64,000 nucleotides of DNA from Heliocidaris tuberculata (taxonomy: Eukaryota; Echinodermata; Echinoidea; Camarodonta; Echinometridae): the NCBI GenBank assembly GCA_025618425.1, contig CM046842.1, positions 26,971,209 to 27,035,208 on the forward strand, written 5' to 3'. A program made the position numbers and the translations under genes. How positions within the stretch are numbered: position 1 is the stretch's first letter; every line of letters begins with the position of its first letter. Positions 1 through 10,949 of this stretch are shown here, in pieces. The notes below the pieces were generated by a model, which saw nothing but the letters and a program-made list of their open reading frames with translations, was not told where the DNA came from and ran no database searches.

Positions 1-930
1 TTTGTCAAAACCCACTTGCACCAACTGAGAAGTTATGTGAGGAATGGAACAACAAGCAAGAAAGAGTGTCCCCCCCCCCTTTTTTTTTTTATTCTATCAG
101 AATTATTTATCGAATCGTGTTTAGGTTAAACTTTATGGATTCAATTACTTTTCAATTACGTATGACCATGTGGTGCATACTGCCAGATATAATGGGCGGT
201 GACCCAACATCACAGCAAAACCAAGCTTCATCCATGACAGAAACGTTTTTTGGGGTAGCATGGGGGTCTTGCTAAACACCATATACGTGAGGCCATTTTC
301 AGGAAGAACCTCTTAGAAAGAGTTTAGGTCCCGAATCACAGGAATGGAACGATTTGATTCCATAATGATCCTTTGGACAAGCCTAGCCCATCTCGACGTA
401 AAACCGTGCTTTCATTAACATCCCTGGCTCGTCAAGTTGGCGAGCTCATGGATTCCTTATCAGAAAAACAACTGGTTAGGAGTTGGTACAAGTGCGTTTT
501 GACCCACCTAGTTACCTAAATCTACCCCTGCCACCAAAAGAAACGGGGGACAATACTCTAGAATTGGCCATTACAAAAGCGTAACTCTTTTTGCTGACTG
601 GCACTATAGATCACCTAGCAAATGCAGGTGATAAAATGTATAAATATAAATATAAAGTAATACAAGTGTATTATACCTTTTCTGACTCACAGTGTAATAC
701 TCAAGGACAAGCCTAGCCCCCGTGCTAGATCCGATTTATTTTACCATTCTATCTTATCACTCTTTTATGGACATGTAATCTGGTCACGATTAGATTGTAT
801 ATTTTCGAATGATAATTGTTGTATTATTGCAAATATGTGCCACGTTGTACTTTTTGGTAAATAAATCCAGTCATTATAGTATTACTGTACTTGATTTAAT
901 TGTTGCCTGATCATGCTGATATCCGCATTA
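1..930. other. No gene recognised
   Basis: No coding frame or element end could be supported here. A C run followed by a T run lies at about 70-90. The rest is AT-rich unique-looking sequence. Confidence 0.4.
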
Positions 931-1175
931 TTTGAGACGGTGCTCATTTTATGTGAGATGCCGTAAGACGGCGCCGATTTTATATAAAATGGCGCAGACG
1001 TGAAATTACGCCGGTTTTATGTGAGACCGTGCTGATTTTAGGTAAGACGTCGCTATGTCATGTACGATGGTGTCGATTTTATGTAAGATGGCGTCAATTT
1101 TGAGTGAGATGGCGCTGAATTTATATGAGCTCATATAAAATCAGCGCTAGATGGAGCCAATTTTTGTATAAAGTC
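931..1175. repeat. Degenerate minisatellite ending in a palindrome
   Basis: Imperfect units of roughly 22-28 bases recur. They are built on ATTTTATGTGAGATGGCG-like words, with variants such as ATTTTATGTAAGACG. The last units contain an almost perfect palindrome at about 1112-1147, centred on GAGCTC, whose arms begin and end with GCGCTGA/TCAGCGC. No coding potential is seen. Confidence 0.6.
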
Positions 1176-1843
1176 GCTGTTTACACCTTGGCAATTTAAC
1201 CAGCGTATGCCGACGTATGAAAAATTTGACGAATACGCTGGCGTATGTGGAATAAGTTATGGGTAAGTTTTGTTTAAGTTAAGAGCACGCTGTTATACGT
1301 CGTAGTACGGCGAGGTAGTCGAAAATTTGTGTGCATTTTTTTCGACGTATGCCAGGATATGGCTCAAACGTCACTGCATTATTTCAGCAAGACTATGGTC
1401 CCTTTGATGGGCCTTTATTTACAAAAAAATGAGCCTGAAACCTTTTTAATGGAAGCTGTATAAGCATCGGCACTGGCACAGGCGTTCAGGGAAGCCTCCT
1501 TGCCTTGACTTGCGTCACTGTCTTGAACCTACAATACTATTGCTGGAAAACAAGATCAAAAGTTCATTAATACACAAAAGCAAGCTGTGATAGCAATCAT
1601 TCCAATATAACCTAACCTATCAAATGGACTAAAAGTGTCCCTTCGTGGTCACAATCATGTCAGATCTTTGTCCTGTATTCAACTAGTCTGACGATAAGTT
1701 GCATTCTGGTGGAAAAAACACCAAGTACTTACACAACTTAGAATAAAGCGATCTCCCAAATATGTATAACGTTTAAAAAAATTTAATTCAGAGCACATCG
1801 CTCAGATATAGTGAATTGAAAATGAAATAATTATATATATATA
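1176..1843. other. No gene recognised
   Basis: Repeated CGTATG/CATACG-type words at 1186-1370 suggest a worn inverted-repeat element, but no clear ends were found. The rest shows no feature. Confidence 0.3.
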
Positions 1844-2073
1844 CAGTGCGTCAATAAAAGTATACCCAACTTTGGTAACTTCTGGTTAACACGCTAAACT
1901 TATATTTTATTTGCCATGATAATACAATCTTGTTTTCATCCGCATCCCCTTTTTTAAGGTAAGCCTGTTTACCGAGTCATTTAAAATGGACGAAATGGAC
2001 GAAAAGAAATGATCAGGCTATGTATCGGATCCCTTCGTAGACAAATTGGCTCCACTGGGCAGCGTTCTAGTCA

Positions 2074-2117
2074 TTCTCCTGATGACGATCAGAGCATAAT
2101 GATCGAAACGTCGAGAA
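2074..2117 (+). ncRNA. Hammerhead ribozyme-like motif, copy 1
   Basis: In order: TTCTC (stem I, 2074-2078), CTGATGA core (2079-2085), a hairpin with arms GATCA and TGATC (stem II), GAAA (2105-2108), then the rest of ACGTC with the expected cleavage after the C at 2112, and GAGAA (2113-2117) pairing with TTCTC. This is the order of a type I hammerhead. Two caveats apply. Stem III would be only the self-complementary ACGT, so activity would probably need a dimer. There is also one extra C beside stem II. Cleavage activity is not shown by the sequence. Confidence 0.5.
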
Positions 2118-2802
2118 CCAAAGAGCTCTTAGCGGAGCTCACCAGCCCTTTTCAGGGCTCTTATTCCTTGAAATATTAAATGGTGTAAACCTGAAAACTC
2201 AGCCTACAATTCAGTTTCTCCACCATGACAAGTATCGCTGATACTTCACGAACTACCGGCTCTAAGGGGAGCTATCAGTCGGCGGAAAACTGGCGCTTGC
2301 TCTTTATTCAGATAAAACAATAGCACCGTCTTTGTTGTTTTTGGTTTTTAGGGCGCTGTCATTCAAAATAATGAATATTTAAGCCATCTCAGTTGCGTTG
2401 TTAAAAAATGAGCCTTTTTATGACTTGATCATGTATTACTCTGTTTTTCTGTGAGCAGACAAAGCCTTATATATGTTACATAAGGAGAGAATAAAAAGGG
2501 GATCCTTATTTACAATATACAAGGCCTAAATTGAGAGGAAAATTCGCAGCGCGCGCAAGCTGTGGTACACCTGTCATACGCCTGTAACAGAATGATAACA
2601 CCTCCTCGCCCAAGAGGCAAAATCTTGCCAGTCCGCCCGGTGCTTTCTCTATTTAGAGGGATTATACCAGTGACTAGAACGTGAATGCAGCCGTGAATAA
2701 AATTCGCGGCATTTCCGATGGGCGCCAATCAGAAATGAGCAGACTGTGTGTCGGATCCCTTCGTAGGCAATAAATAGCCTCCACTGGGCAGCGTTCTAGT
2801 TA

Positions 2803-2846
2803 TTCTCCTGATGACGATCAGAGCATACTGACCGAAACGTCGAGAA
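2803..2846 (+). ncRNA. Hammerhead ribozyme-like motif, copy 2
   Basis: This has the same layout as the motif 729 bases upstream: TTCTC at 2803-2807, CTGATGA at 2808-2814, GAAACGTC at 2834-2841 and GAGAA at 2842-2846. The catalytic words are identical to copy 1. Differences fall in the stem II hairpin (CATACTGACC instead of CATAATGATC), where one mismatch is introduced and one pair gained. Conservation of core over loop fits a functional RNA, but two copies are too few to prove it. Confidence 0.5.
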
Positions 2847-3547
2847 CCAAAGAGCTCTTAGCGGAGCTCACCAGTCCTTTTCAGGGCTCTTATTCCTTGA
2901 AATATTACATGGTGTAACCCTGAAAAACTAAACCAACAATTTGGACGAAATTATTTGGAAAGCGGTCTATTTTATTGAAAGTCTACTATCAATTACCTTG
3001 GTAATTCTCAACACACGTTTCCTTCTTTTTCTTCTTTTCAGTATTTAAGGTCAGTTCATGTGCTATTCGCGAAAAACACCGTGTGCATCTTATGCAGGTG
3101 AAATGGTGCAATGGACAAATGAACAAAAAGTTTTTTAGTTATCACTAGACAAGAAGTTAGAAGGCTGTTAAAATAGATTAAAGATTATCATATGGATTGA
3201 AAAAGGGGTCATTCGAAAGCTTAGATGCACTGGATCACTTTAAACAATGAAGCATTGAAGCACAAAGGAGAATTCACCTTTTAAAATGAATTAAGATTAA
3301 GGTAACACACTCATATGGCTTGACCCACATTCGTTGCATCAGCCCAAACTTGGAACAAGTAGATTTTGACAACACTTTTTTTTTTAACCCTGGCACTCAG
3401 TCATCCACGGCAGAAACATCATGAATGAGTTACCACTGGACAGGGAATAAGTATAATCTTCACATGAAATAAATTTCAAAGTCACATCGGTTATAACATT
3501 TTAATTAGAAGCTATCAAGGTTAGGTATACTTTTTTTATACGCACTG

Positions 3548-5699
3548 TATTATATGGCTTATGAATATAAGATACAGAATCAATGAAATATTCAACAATA
3601 AACTATTGATTAAACTGTCATTGAAAGTATGGATTAGAAGTAAATCACTTCAGTCTTTATAAAACAAATTACCGTTGCCAGACATTCAACTTTACCCTGT
3701 CAACAGGTTAAATTACACATATACTGTGGCATTGAATAATTCGATCAATTAAATGCTATAGAGATCTGTGGTATCGCAAAGAATATTCGCTGTAATATCT
3801 CAAATGAGTTGCAATTAAAAGTCAAACCATGGGTGCATTGTTGTAGCTTAGAGCTTCATATTTAGCGAGTCCAATTCAATTCAGTCGGCGATTCTGGGAA
3901 GTGAGAGTGATGTGATGGCGTTCCAAATGTTGATGTCACGAAGATGAAAGAATACGAAGTCACGTACTTGCAATGAGATGCAGGCTGATGATACCCGTTG
4001 CAATTGCAAGGTACATGTACTACGTACGAGTTGCAGGATGATAGGTACGAGTAGATACGAGCCCAGCGCGTCCAGCTCATAAAGCAGTCAGCAAGTGAGG
4101 GATGGTGAAGGCTTCTCCTGGCCTGTGCTGGCGGAAACCCCAGGGTGCGGAAACTGCTTTATGCCTACCTGAAATACATGTGGCTAGTCTGCAATTACAT
4201 CTCTGTTGCCTTCTTTTTTCCTCACCGAACCGCACACAACCTTCCCTCTCAAAAGCTGAGTAACATCTGAGCTCTCCTCTCACACTATCAGTAGGTTGTA
4301 ACGTCTCTTCTATAACAAACCTTACCACACCCAATTCCTCTCTCAGCAAACAAAAGAACACACACCTGGTTTACAGATTTCCTTACATAAAACTGCCTAG
4401 GTTGCTTCTTGACAACCCAACCTATTCAAGTTGCAAGCTGCTACATTTTAGAGAGTGCAACTACTCTAATTTACAAATGAATAAGGGCAATGCAGTCACT
4501 TATAGAGTACCGGAGTGCTGACGACATATTCGCTCGTCGTCCGGGATACTTGTTCTAAACAACAGAGCCCGTGCATGAGGTTCACCATGAAACCATTCAA
4601 GCAACGGGCTGGAGCAGGGCAAATTCAGTGTGTGGCCCTGGTGTGATCACCACGCTATTGTTTAGCACAAAATTGTTTAGAAACAGCAACCTTGACAACT
4701 TGGCCGGTATGACGTCACACTTCGGTACTCTATTGACAAGCGATGTTACAAAGCTGTATCCAACGTACACTAGGAACTATATGCATAAAAAAGATCTAAT
4801 TAAAACGCCTTTAGTAATCTAATGTGAACGATTTCATTTATTTTGTATGTTTGTACTTTGCTTCTGTTGACATCAATGATTTTGTAAAATCCTAGTCACA
4901 CTAGCAGACAAGAGGTGGAATGAGCCGGAATGCTGTCGGAATGAAAATTCTTTGTATATTCCTTGATTTTCGAAATTCTTTCTAAAACTTGTGACTGCAT
5001 TCTGATTGCATTCCAAATATTCGGGTCCATTCTTGTGGCCGGCCGGATATTTTGCTCATGCTCAAAACTTTCGAGGTGCATTCGAAGAGGAGAAATATCG
5101 AATGCAATCGAAGTGTATTCTAAATGCACTCTGACTGCGTTCTAAATAATTGTACGGCCTTCATTTATTTCGCATGTGCATGTGGTGGGTGTCACGTATG
5201 CAACACCCAATATCTCTTGAAGCCCCTGCTTAATATACCATTTTTTTTTACTATTGAAATACCGTTCTCTTCTTTTGTTTAGCTCTAGCGAAAAGAAGTG
5301 TTTGCAGTAACAAACAAAAAAAAAAAAAAAACAACAACAAAACAGTATGACGTGTGTATAGACTGAACTTCTCTTAAGTTTCTTGGTGTGAAGGAAGTGA
5401 AAGAACATCCATCTCCTTTTCTTAATTTGTGTTGGCAGGCATACATTCTGGTAACGGCAAATATAGAATCGTTTCCTATTTTAAGCGAATTTCATAATAA
5501 TTGAAGACCCTATTCATTTTGGCTTGGGAAGGGAGAGTGGACTCTGGGCAAAATTTTTTCCATAAAATTTATTCTGACACCTTTCAACAACACCCCCCCC
5601 CCCCCTATCAGGTACACGCATATTTTTGTTTTGGGATTGAAGTTATTATTTGAACAGGGTTATCTTTACTCATATTGACACACATTTCAAACACATAAT
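3548..5699. other. No gene; worn inverted-repeat sequence
   Basis: Short open frames are present but have no recognisable domain or splice context. Between about 4896 and 5150 the words GAATG and CATTC recur in both orientations, starting after GTCACACTAG. This resembles the short-motif arms of the ACTCG-rich element at 35.6-38.0 kb. A C run lies at about 5593-5606. Confidence 0.35.
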
Positions 5700-5935
5700 A
5701 CCTCGTTAATCATTACAAGAGAAAGACTCCACACCATCTGTGTTGTCAATGATTGTAGAATAAACTGTTTCTATCCAACACAAACAGTTTATTCTACAAT
5801 CATTGACAACACAGTTGCAGGCGCTATAAAGCAGCACCACTAGTTACAGGGAGTGCCAAAGTATGTGTCACAGATATACTGACAATCCACGACGAAATTG
5901 TTAATAGGGGATGGGGGAACTGGGCTATCAATCAA
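5700..5935 (+). pseudogene. Broken partial copy of the 145-residue gene at 7450
   Basis: Aligned by eye to 7376-7560, the similarity starts upstream of the start codon (AATCATTACAAGA.GACTCCACA) and runs through the first ~40 codons. The words GTGCCAAAGTATGTGTCACA and AATCCACGACGA are shared. The ATG of the intact gene reads ATT here, an in-frame TAG follows a few codons later, and similarity stops near 5920. The copy is therefore non-coding. It contains the hairpin at 5739-5813. It most likely arose by local duplication of the 5' end and upstream region of the gene. Confidence 0.7.
5739..5813. repeat. Perfect 32-bp inverted repeat (hairpin)
   Basis: The left arm 5739-5770 (starts TGTGTTGTCAATGATTGTAG) and right arm 5782-5813 are exact complements around an 11-base loop. 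The right arm corresponds to the sequence around the start codon of the gene at 7450, so the hairpin was made from duplicated 5' sequence of that gene. Confidence 0.85.
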
Positions 5936-7375
5936 CCAATCACTTCATATCTTATTTTTGTATTCTTCCCTAGTGGGACTATTAATGGTCAAATGAAGTG
6001 TTGCGTTTCAAGATATACTTTATCTATTTTTTTTTCCATATACATGTATATATGTCATTATCGTAAATGTACATTTTCATAACAGTCTGGCTTGAATAGA
6101 ATGCTGTATTCATTAAAAAGAAACAATTAATTCACCACTTGATTGGACAAACATATTTAAAAGGAACCTGTGCATTCGTCAATAAAATAAACTCAGATAA
6201 ATTAATTTTAAGCTTCTACATAATTTATTACATCAGAACAAAAAATATATTTGAGTGGGTAGTACAGCAGACGGAAGATGCTCCCTTTTTCATAGATATG
6301 AAGATGATGAAGAAACATTTTAATATCTAATGGGACTTGAATGTAATATTTTGTGTATTCGTCATCAATACATAATATTACATATGATTTTGATATTGAA
6401 ATTATGAAAAACATCTCCCAAAAGTCAATCCGGAGACTGTACTGGATTTACTTTTGACAATTGCCTTTTGGTGCTTATATAGATATAGTTTGTCGCCAAA
6501 TATGTCAGGGAAATATTATCGAAAGTTTAATTTGGAATATTTGTTTTAAAGAGAAATATGTAACAGAACTGAAGAAATTATAAATTGTAAGAAAAATATC
6601 ATAATCCCCCACAGCGTTTGTTATACATCTTGTAAATTGTCAAAGCTTATTTTTGTTTACTTGGCATATGATGCTGCATTATGTAGTTTTCATTTTCTTC
6701 ATTTTATGTAGCCTTACATATTTGGAAGTATGATAGCAGTAAATATCTCATATGTGGAAGAAATCATAAAAGTCCTTCCATTTATTTTTTCATCATAACA
6801 TCTACTAATATCCAGTATCTTCAATCATTGGTTATTAAACAAATGGTTTCCCATAGTTAACATGCTAAAGTGAGTTTTAAAAAGAAGAAAGGATATGGCC
6901 AAGAAAACATCTGAGTTTGTTACATATCAACTATGCTACATCCGTAATAGTTTCATTCCAGCACATGGTACATCCAAACGACAATAGCCCTATCCGGGAG
7001 AAGGGATGAAATAGGCGGATCGGTCCGGCGGGGGGGGGGGGGGGGGGGGGGGTGGATTGACAAACTAAAATGAAATCACTATACTCTAAATCGACCATGG
7101 AACTCCTGACATAACAAAACAGAATTGTTAATCTAAAGCGTGTTAAAAATCTTACGAGAATGCATGTTTGCACGAGTATGACGAATTTACGGAAGAGAGC
7201 CTTTACAGGGGCGGGAGAATGTTGACGATTTCATGTCGGTAATCTTGGTCCGCCCTTTACATTCAAATATTTACTTTGCTGATATCATGTTTTTGTTGAA
7301 ATTTATGTCAATATGTGAACACGTTTAATCGCTTCTCACTGGTATTTGGGAGATATCCAAGTAAAATATACCGTA
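5936..7375. other. No gene recognised; G run
   Basis: AT-rich sequence with short open frames only. A run of about 22 G lies near 7030-7051. The last 60 bases begin the region shared with the pseudogene copy upstream. Confidence 0.4.
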
Positions 7376-7449
7376 TCAATCATTACGACAAGGACTCCAC
7401 ATCAGAAGGTCATCTATATTTGTGTTGAGAATCAGGTTAGTCTACAATC

Positions 7450-7887
7450 ATGGCGAACATAACTGCAGGTGCCAAAGCAGCAACGGCAGTTACAAGGGGT
7501 GCCAAAGTATGTGTCACAGATATCCTGGCAATCCACGACGATTTTGTTAGCAGGGGATGGACAACTCAGCACAATACGCAGGTCGCGAATGCAACAAATG
7601 GCCCTGTCATGGTTCTGCTGACACATTCTAAAGGCGGCATGAACAAAACGATCATCGAAAGCCGACAGTCCTATTGCTTTCCAACACCACATGGAAGGGT
7701 TACAGCTTATGTTATAAAGCACATCGATGGCCGCTTCGGAGAGTACGCTGATTGTTTCATACACGATGATTCTGACCGCAGTTTCATCGTCAAAGAGGCT
7801 TCTACCGGAGACCTGTATTTTGCTCATTCGGAGTATGGGAAGAGCATTTGGAAGGAGCAAACTACAGCACGTTTTGCCTATAAATAG
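7450..7887 (+). CDS. Intron-less protein of unknown family, 145 residues
   Basis: A single uninterrupted frame from ATG to TAG encodes 145 residues starting MANITAGAKAATAVTRGAKV. It has no obvious signal peptide, membrane helix or low-complexity tract. It is mixed in composition, with five Cys, and ends with the basic FAYK. I do not recognise the fold or family. Support for its being real: it is long and compositionally balanced in a region of AT-rich junk, and a partial copy at 5700-5935 shows that this start region was once duplicated. The stop is directly followed by GTAAAG, so a spliced 3' untranslated region or an alternative longer product is possible. Function is unknown. Confidence 0.55.
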   Translation: MANITAGAKAATAVTRGAKVCVTDILAIHDDFVSRGWTTQHNTQVANATNGPVMVLLTHSKGGMNKTIIESRQSYCFPTPHGRVTAYVIKHIDGRFGEYADCFIHDDSDRSFIVKEASTGDLYFAHSEYGKSIWKEQTTARFAYK

Positions 7888-7956
7888 GTAAAGAAAATAT
7901 ACGACATGGGTAGAATACCATATCAAAACAAAACAAGAGGGGGAGGGAAGGGGCCC

Positions 7957-8482
7957 GGGGGGCACTCGACCCCAAAAGTGGTAGGTATGTGATACTGGCA
8001 AGACAAAAAAAGGGGGCTTCGGAACTAGCGTATCATGAAAAGGATGGTCTTCGGAACTACTAACAGTTTGGAAAAGGGGGGTCTTTGGAACTGGATTACA
8101 ATATAAATATGATGCTACGGAACTGGTTCCCACAAGCTCCCATTAGGGAAATACGCTGTGTGTCATGGCAAGTTAATGGTGTGTGTATATTCATATAAGC
8201 GGGGTTAATTCGCATGCATGCGCTCTGCATGAATGAAAACTGAATTCACTGGTTTTGAAGTTTTCACCAATAGTGATATTCTTCGAAACGGGCCGGGACG
8301 TGCCAGAACGGCCGGAACGACGGAATGAAAAATAGCGGTGCTTTGGAACGTTTTTCTCTCTCCTTTTTCTCAACAAGAAAAAAAAAATGGTATGCTTTGG
8401 AACGGAACTTTGAGTGTAAAAATGGGGGTCTTCTAGCTCATTGACACATACCCACCGCACACTGAGTGCACCCCCCCCCCCC
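7957..8482. mobile_element. MITE-like inverted-repeat element with G/C-run ends
   Basis: The left end reads GGGGGGCACTCGACC...GGTATGTGATAC, and the right end is its imperfect complement, ...CACATACCCACCGCACACTG then AGTGCACC and a C run. Inside, phrases like GGAACGG and TTCGGAACTA recur in both orientations, including GCTTTGGAACG near 8340. There is no coding content; frames read across it are artefacts of the repeats. Superfamily unknown. Confidence 0.5.
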
Positions 8483-9414
8483 ACCCCCGCGGTACAGTAC
8501 TGACATTAATTATGTCTAGACTTAAATTATATGTCCATTGAAATATGACCTTGGCGCCAGATGTGCCTTTTTGATTGTGCGAAGTAGTCGGATTGCATGG
8601 ACGTGACAATGTCCTATAAGGGGTATTATATGTGGGGGATGGGGGGGGGGGATTGTTTCTCAATATCAGGGGGTTCATAATTCCGAATCGCAATAACGAA
8701 CGTTGGAAAAAAATGAACCCCTGGAGTAATGCAACAAATGTTCTGAATTATAGACCTTCGGATCTACGATTTTTTAAAGATATGAACCTTCAGAAAAAAG
8801 AACAGATTTTTTTTTATTGTTAATAAACCGCCCCAATCATTACATAAAAGAATTTGAAGCCTAAGCCCTTTAATTTTAATTAAATATTTATAATATAAGC
8901 GTTTAAAAGGCATATTATAGCAGCACACAATTTGTATTTTTATTTCATTTTCACAGATACGATGAGAGGCTTGTAACTTCAGCTGTCAGCCACAATGTCG
9001 ACGCAGTTACTATATATAAACAGTGGATTCTGAAGATTTAATTCATCTCAATATAGCCTGTAGCAGATGTGAACATTTTACAGCCAGTTACCAAACCTGG
9101 GTGTGCCTTTAAGAAATTTAATATTTTTGTCTTTAAAGAAACACATATATTCAATCAGTGCTTGCTTGATTTAACTTCTCCGTAGTTCTTGTACTTTCAA
9201 TGTTGCAGTACTGTACATATCTAATCCAGAAAAATGACATGAGTGATTATGGAATAAAAAACGGCAAAATTTGGCAAAATGTTAGATAAATACCGTATGC
9301 AACATTATTTTGATCAGTCTGACACAAAGAGCATGTTGAATAGTTACTCATACCTTTTGCCGCCTTGAATTTTGAATTTGTGTGAGTATGCGATATATTA
9401 CAAAATAATCATAA
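8483..9414. other. No gene recognised
   Basis: A second G run (about 8641-8651) and AT-rich sequence are present. No frame with a recognisable domain was found. Confidence 0.4.
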
Positions 9415-10825
9415 TTGTGACCCTCCACCACAAAACGACCAATAAGTCGCAATGGGAGTTTTAGAGTAAACAGCTGAAAAAGGTGGATTGGGGTAGAAAT
9501 TTTGATGTAAGTTTTTTTTGTATTTTCCGAAAGTTCATTTATTAATCTACCATCTGACAAAATTTCAGGTTAAAATATCTTGTTGAAATATGTTTTTACT
9601 CTAATTCAAAATGATCATGTTTTCCTGGATATTCAAACTTTCTGTGTCAACTTGCTGGGATTGTACTTCACATCGCTTTTCTATTATAGCTTAAAAACTA
9701 TGCACTGTCTGATATTCAAATTCTAAAGAAACAAAGAAATATATCTATTCTGAAGGTATGAAAAGTTTCAACCCAATCCAATAAGTACTTCACAGTGTAT
9801 GCTAGGGAGTTTTGACTCAACATTTTGTGCGACAAACAATAGCACACAGATTAGGCGCTCTTAAATATTCACTCTTCTTTCGAGCCCGTTTTCTCTATTG
9901 TTTTGGTCAATAGCCTGTCTGACACGTTGACATTCTTATAATTGTACTTTACAAGGGGTGCTATGTGTACAAGTAAACGAGCCTTTTGCAAATTCCGCAT
10001 GATTTCATTTCCCCGTGAGTTCTATTGACTGGCCCTTTAAAGGCACTGTTCTGGCACTCTATAACATGTTTGATAATGTAATGCATGAAGTTTCATACAA
10101 CATTTTAAATATACATTAAGTATTTTGTATTGCTTGATGTTCTAAAATATAGTAACTTAGAATTAATCATTTGAGATGCAGTCGAACATGAATAGACATG
10201 TTGCATTACTATATAAGTGACCAGGCACCACAAAACCACTGAAAAGTCGCACACATATGTGATTTTCAGTTAAAGTTCAATAAAGGTGTTTTGGGTTGGT
10301 ATGGTCAAATTTCAGTATCGGGTATTTCCTGAAAGAGTATACTTTTTCTAAGTAATTAACTAAGTTGGAGGCACCAAACAATCTCAAAGTGGTATTTTTT
10401 GACAGTTTTTAGTAGACCTATGTTTGTCTTCTCTGGATTTTGTTGTATTAATTTTCTTTTTTACGACCCTGAATACTTGTCTCATTTTGATCTCCCATAA
10501 CTTTAAAACAGAGTAAGTTCTTGTATTGATACTTGTTTATAATAATGAGAAAGATGTGTTTGATTAGTATGCCTAGTTTTAGGACAATCTGATAATCCCT
10601 TCATTGAAATTTATGTTGAGTTCTAATCCTCCTTTTGTCACCTTTGCACAATACCTCGCAAGTCAAAGTGCTTCAATAAACAGCAAACTTTGAACCCTTA
10701 TTTCTCAAAAGTATCATTCTGTGGGACTGGGCATTCTACTCTTTGTAGATTGGGTTAGGAATATCCAATACTTGTGAGTTATATATCATTTTAAAGCTGA
10801 GAATCTACTCTTTCAGAATCGGATC
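9415..10825. mobile_element. Copy of the GTGACCCTCCACC repeat family, with an internal insertion
   Basis: It begins TTGTGACCCTCCACCACAAA and matches 49381-49880 over about 540 bases (shared phrases: GTTTTAGAGTAAACAGCTGA, TCTACCATCTGACAAAATTT). After a foreign block of about 800 bases, which itself starts near 10218 with a related end (GACCAGGCACCACAAAACCA), similarity resumes at about 10775-10825. The right terminal repeat seen in the 49-50 kb copy is missing. The stretch ATCATTTTAAAGCTGAG near 10787 is the empty-site equivalent of the TTAA MITE insertion at 49927. Confidence 0.55.
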
Positions 10826-10882
10826 TTAACTTAAAATTCATATCTGGTTTGCGTGTGCATTAGCGAATATGCACTGCACCGA

Positions 10883-10949
10883 GGCTAAGTCACAATAGGA
10901 TAATGAACGAGATATTTCGCGTTCATTATCCGTTCCATTGTGACTTAAC
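10883..10949. repeat. Hairpin with ~23-bp arms
   Basis: AAGTCACAAT-AGGATAATGAACG is followed after a short loop by CGTTCATTATCC-gttcc-ATTGTGACTT. The arms match except for a 4-base excess in the right arm. The outer bases GGCTAAG/CTTAACC extend the pairing. No family is recognised. Confidence 0.75.

Larger units (their letters stand above)
2005..2929 (+). mobile_element. Nested element with ~195-bp direct repeats (Penelope or retrozyme-like)
   Basis: Two direct repeats lie at 2005-2199 and 2731-2929, about 726 bases apart and roughly 90% alike. Each contains TCGGATCCCTTCGTAG, a hammerhead-like core, AAGAGCTCTTAGCGGAGCTC and CTTTTCAGGGCTCTTATTCC. The unit is flanked by TGGACGAAA on both sides (about 1988-1996 and 2943-2951), which may be a target duplication. 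No coding frame lies between the repeats. Non-coding units with direct repeats that carry hammerhead ribozymes are known for Penelope-like elements and for retrozymes; assignment to either is inference. Confidence 0.5.
1844..3547 (+). mobile_element. Tc1/mariner-type DNA transposon, internally deleted
   Basis: The ends are inverted repeats: CAGTGCGTCAATAAAAGTAT on the left, and on the right the complement of CAGTGCGTATAAAAAAAGTA. Both are followed by an ACC-AAC/ACCTAAC block. TA dinucleotides flank both sides (1842-1843 and 3548-3549), as expected of the Tc1/mariner superfamily, whose ends often begin CAGT. No transposase frame survives. A short stretch from the ATG at 3103 reads MVQWTNEQKVF before a stop, which could be the start of a dead transposase. 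About 0.9 kb in the middle is a second, nested element. The superfamily call rests on ends and flanks only. Confidence 0.65.

Noticed and set aside
7432..8133. 233-codon minus-strand frame
   Set aside because: Half is antisense to the 145-codon gene and half crosses the G/C-run MITE; no domain.
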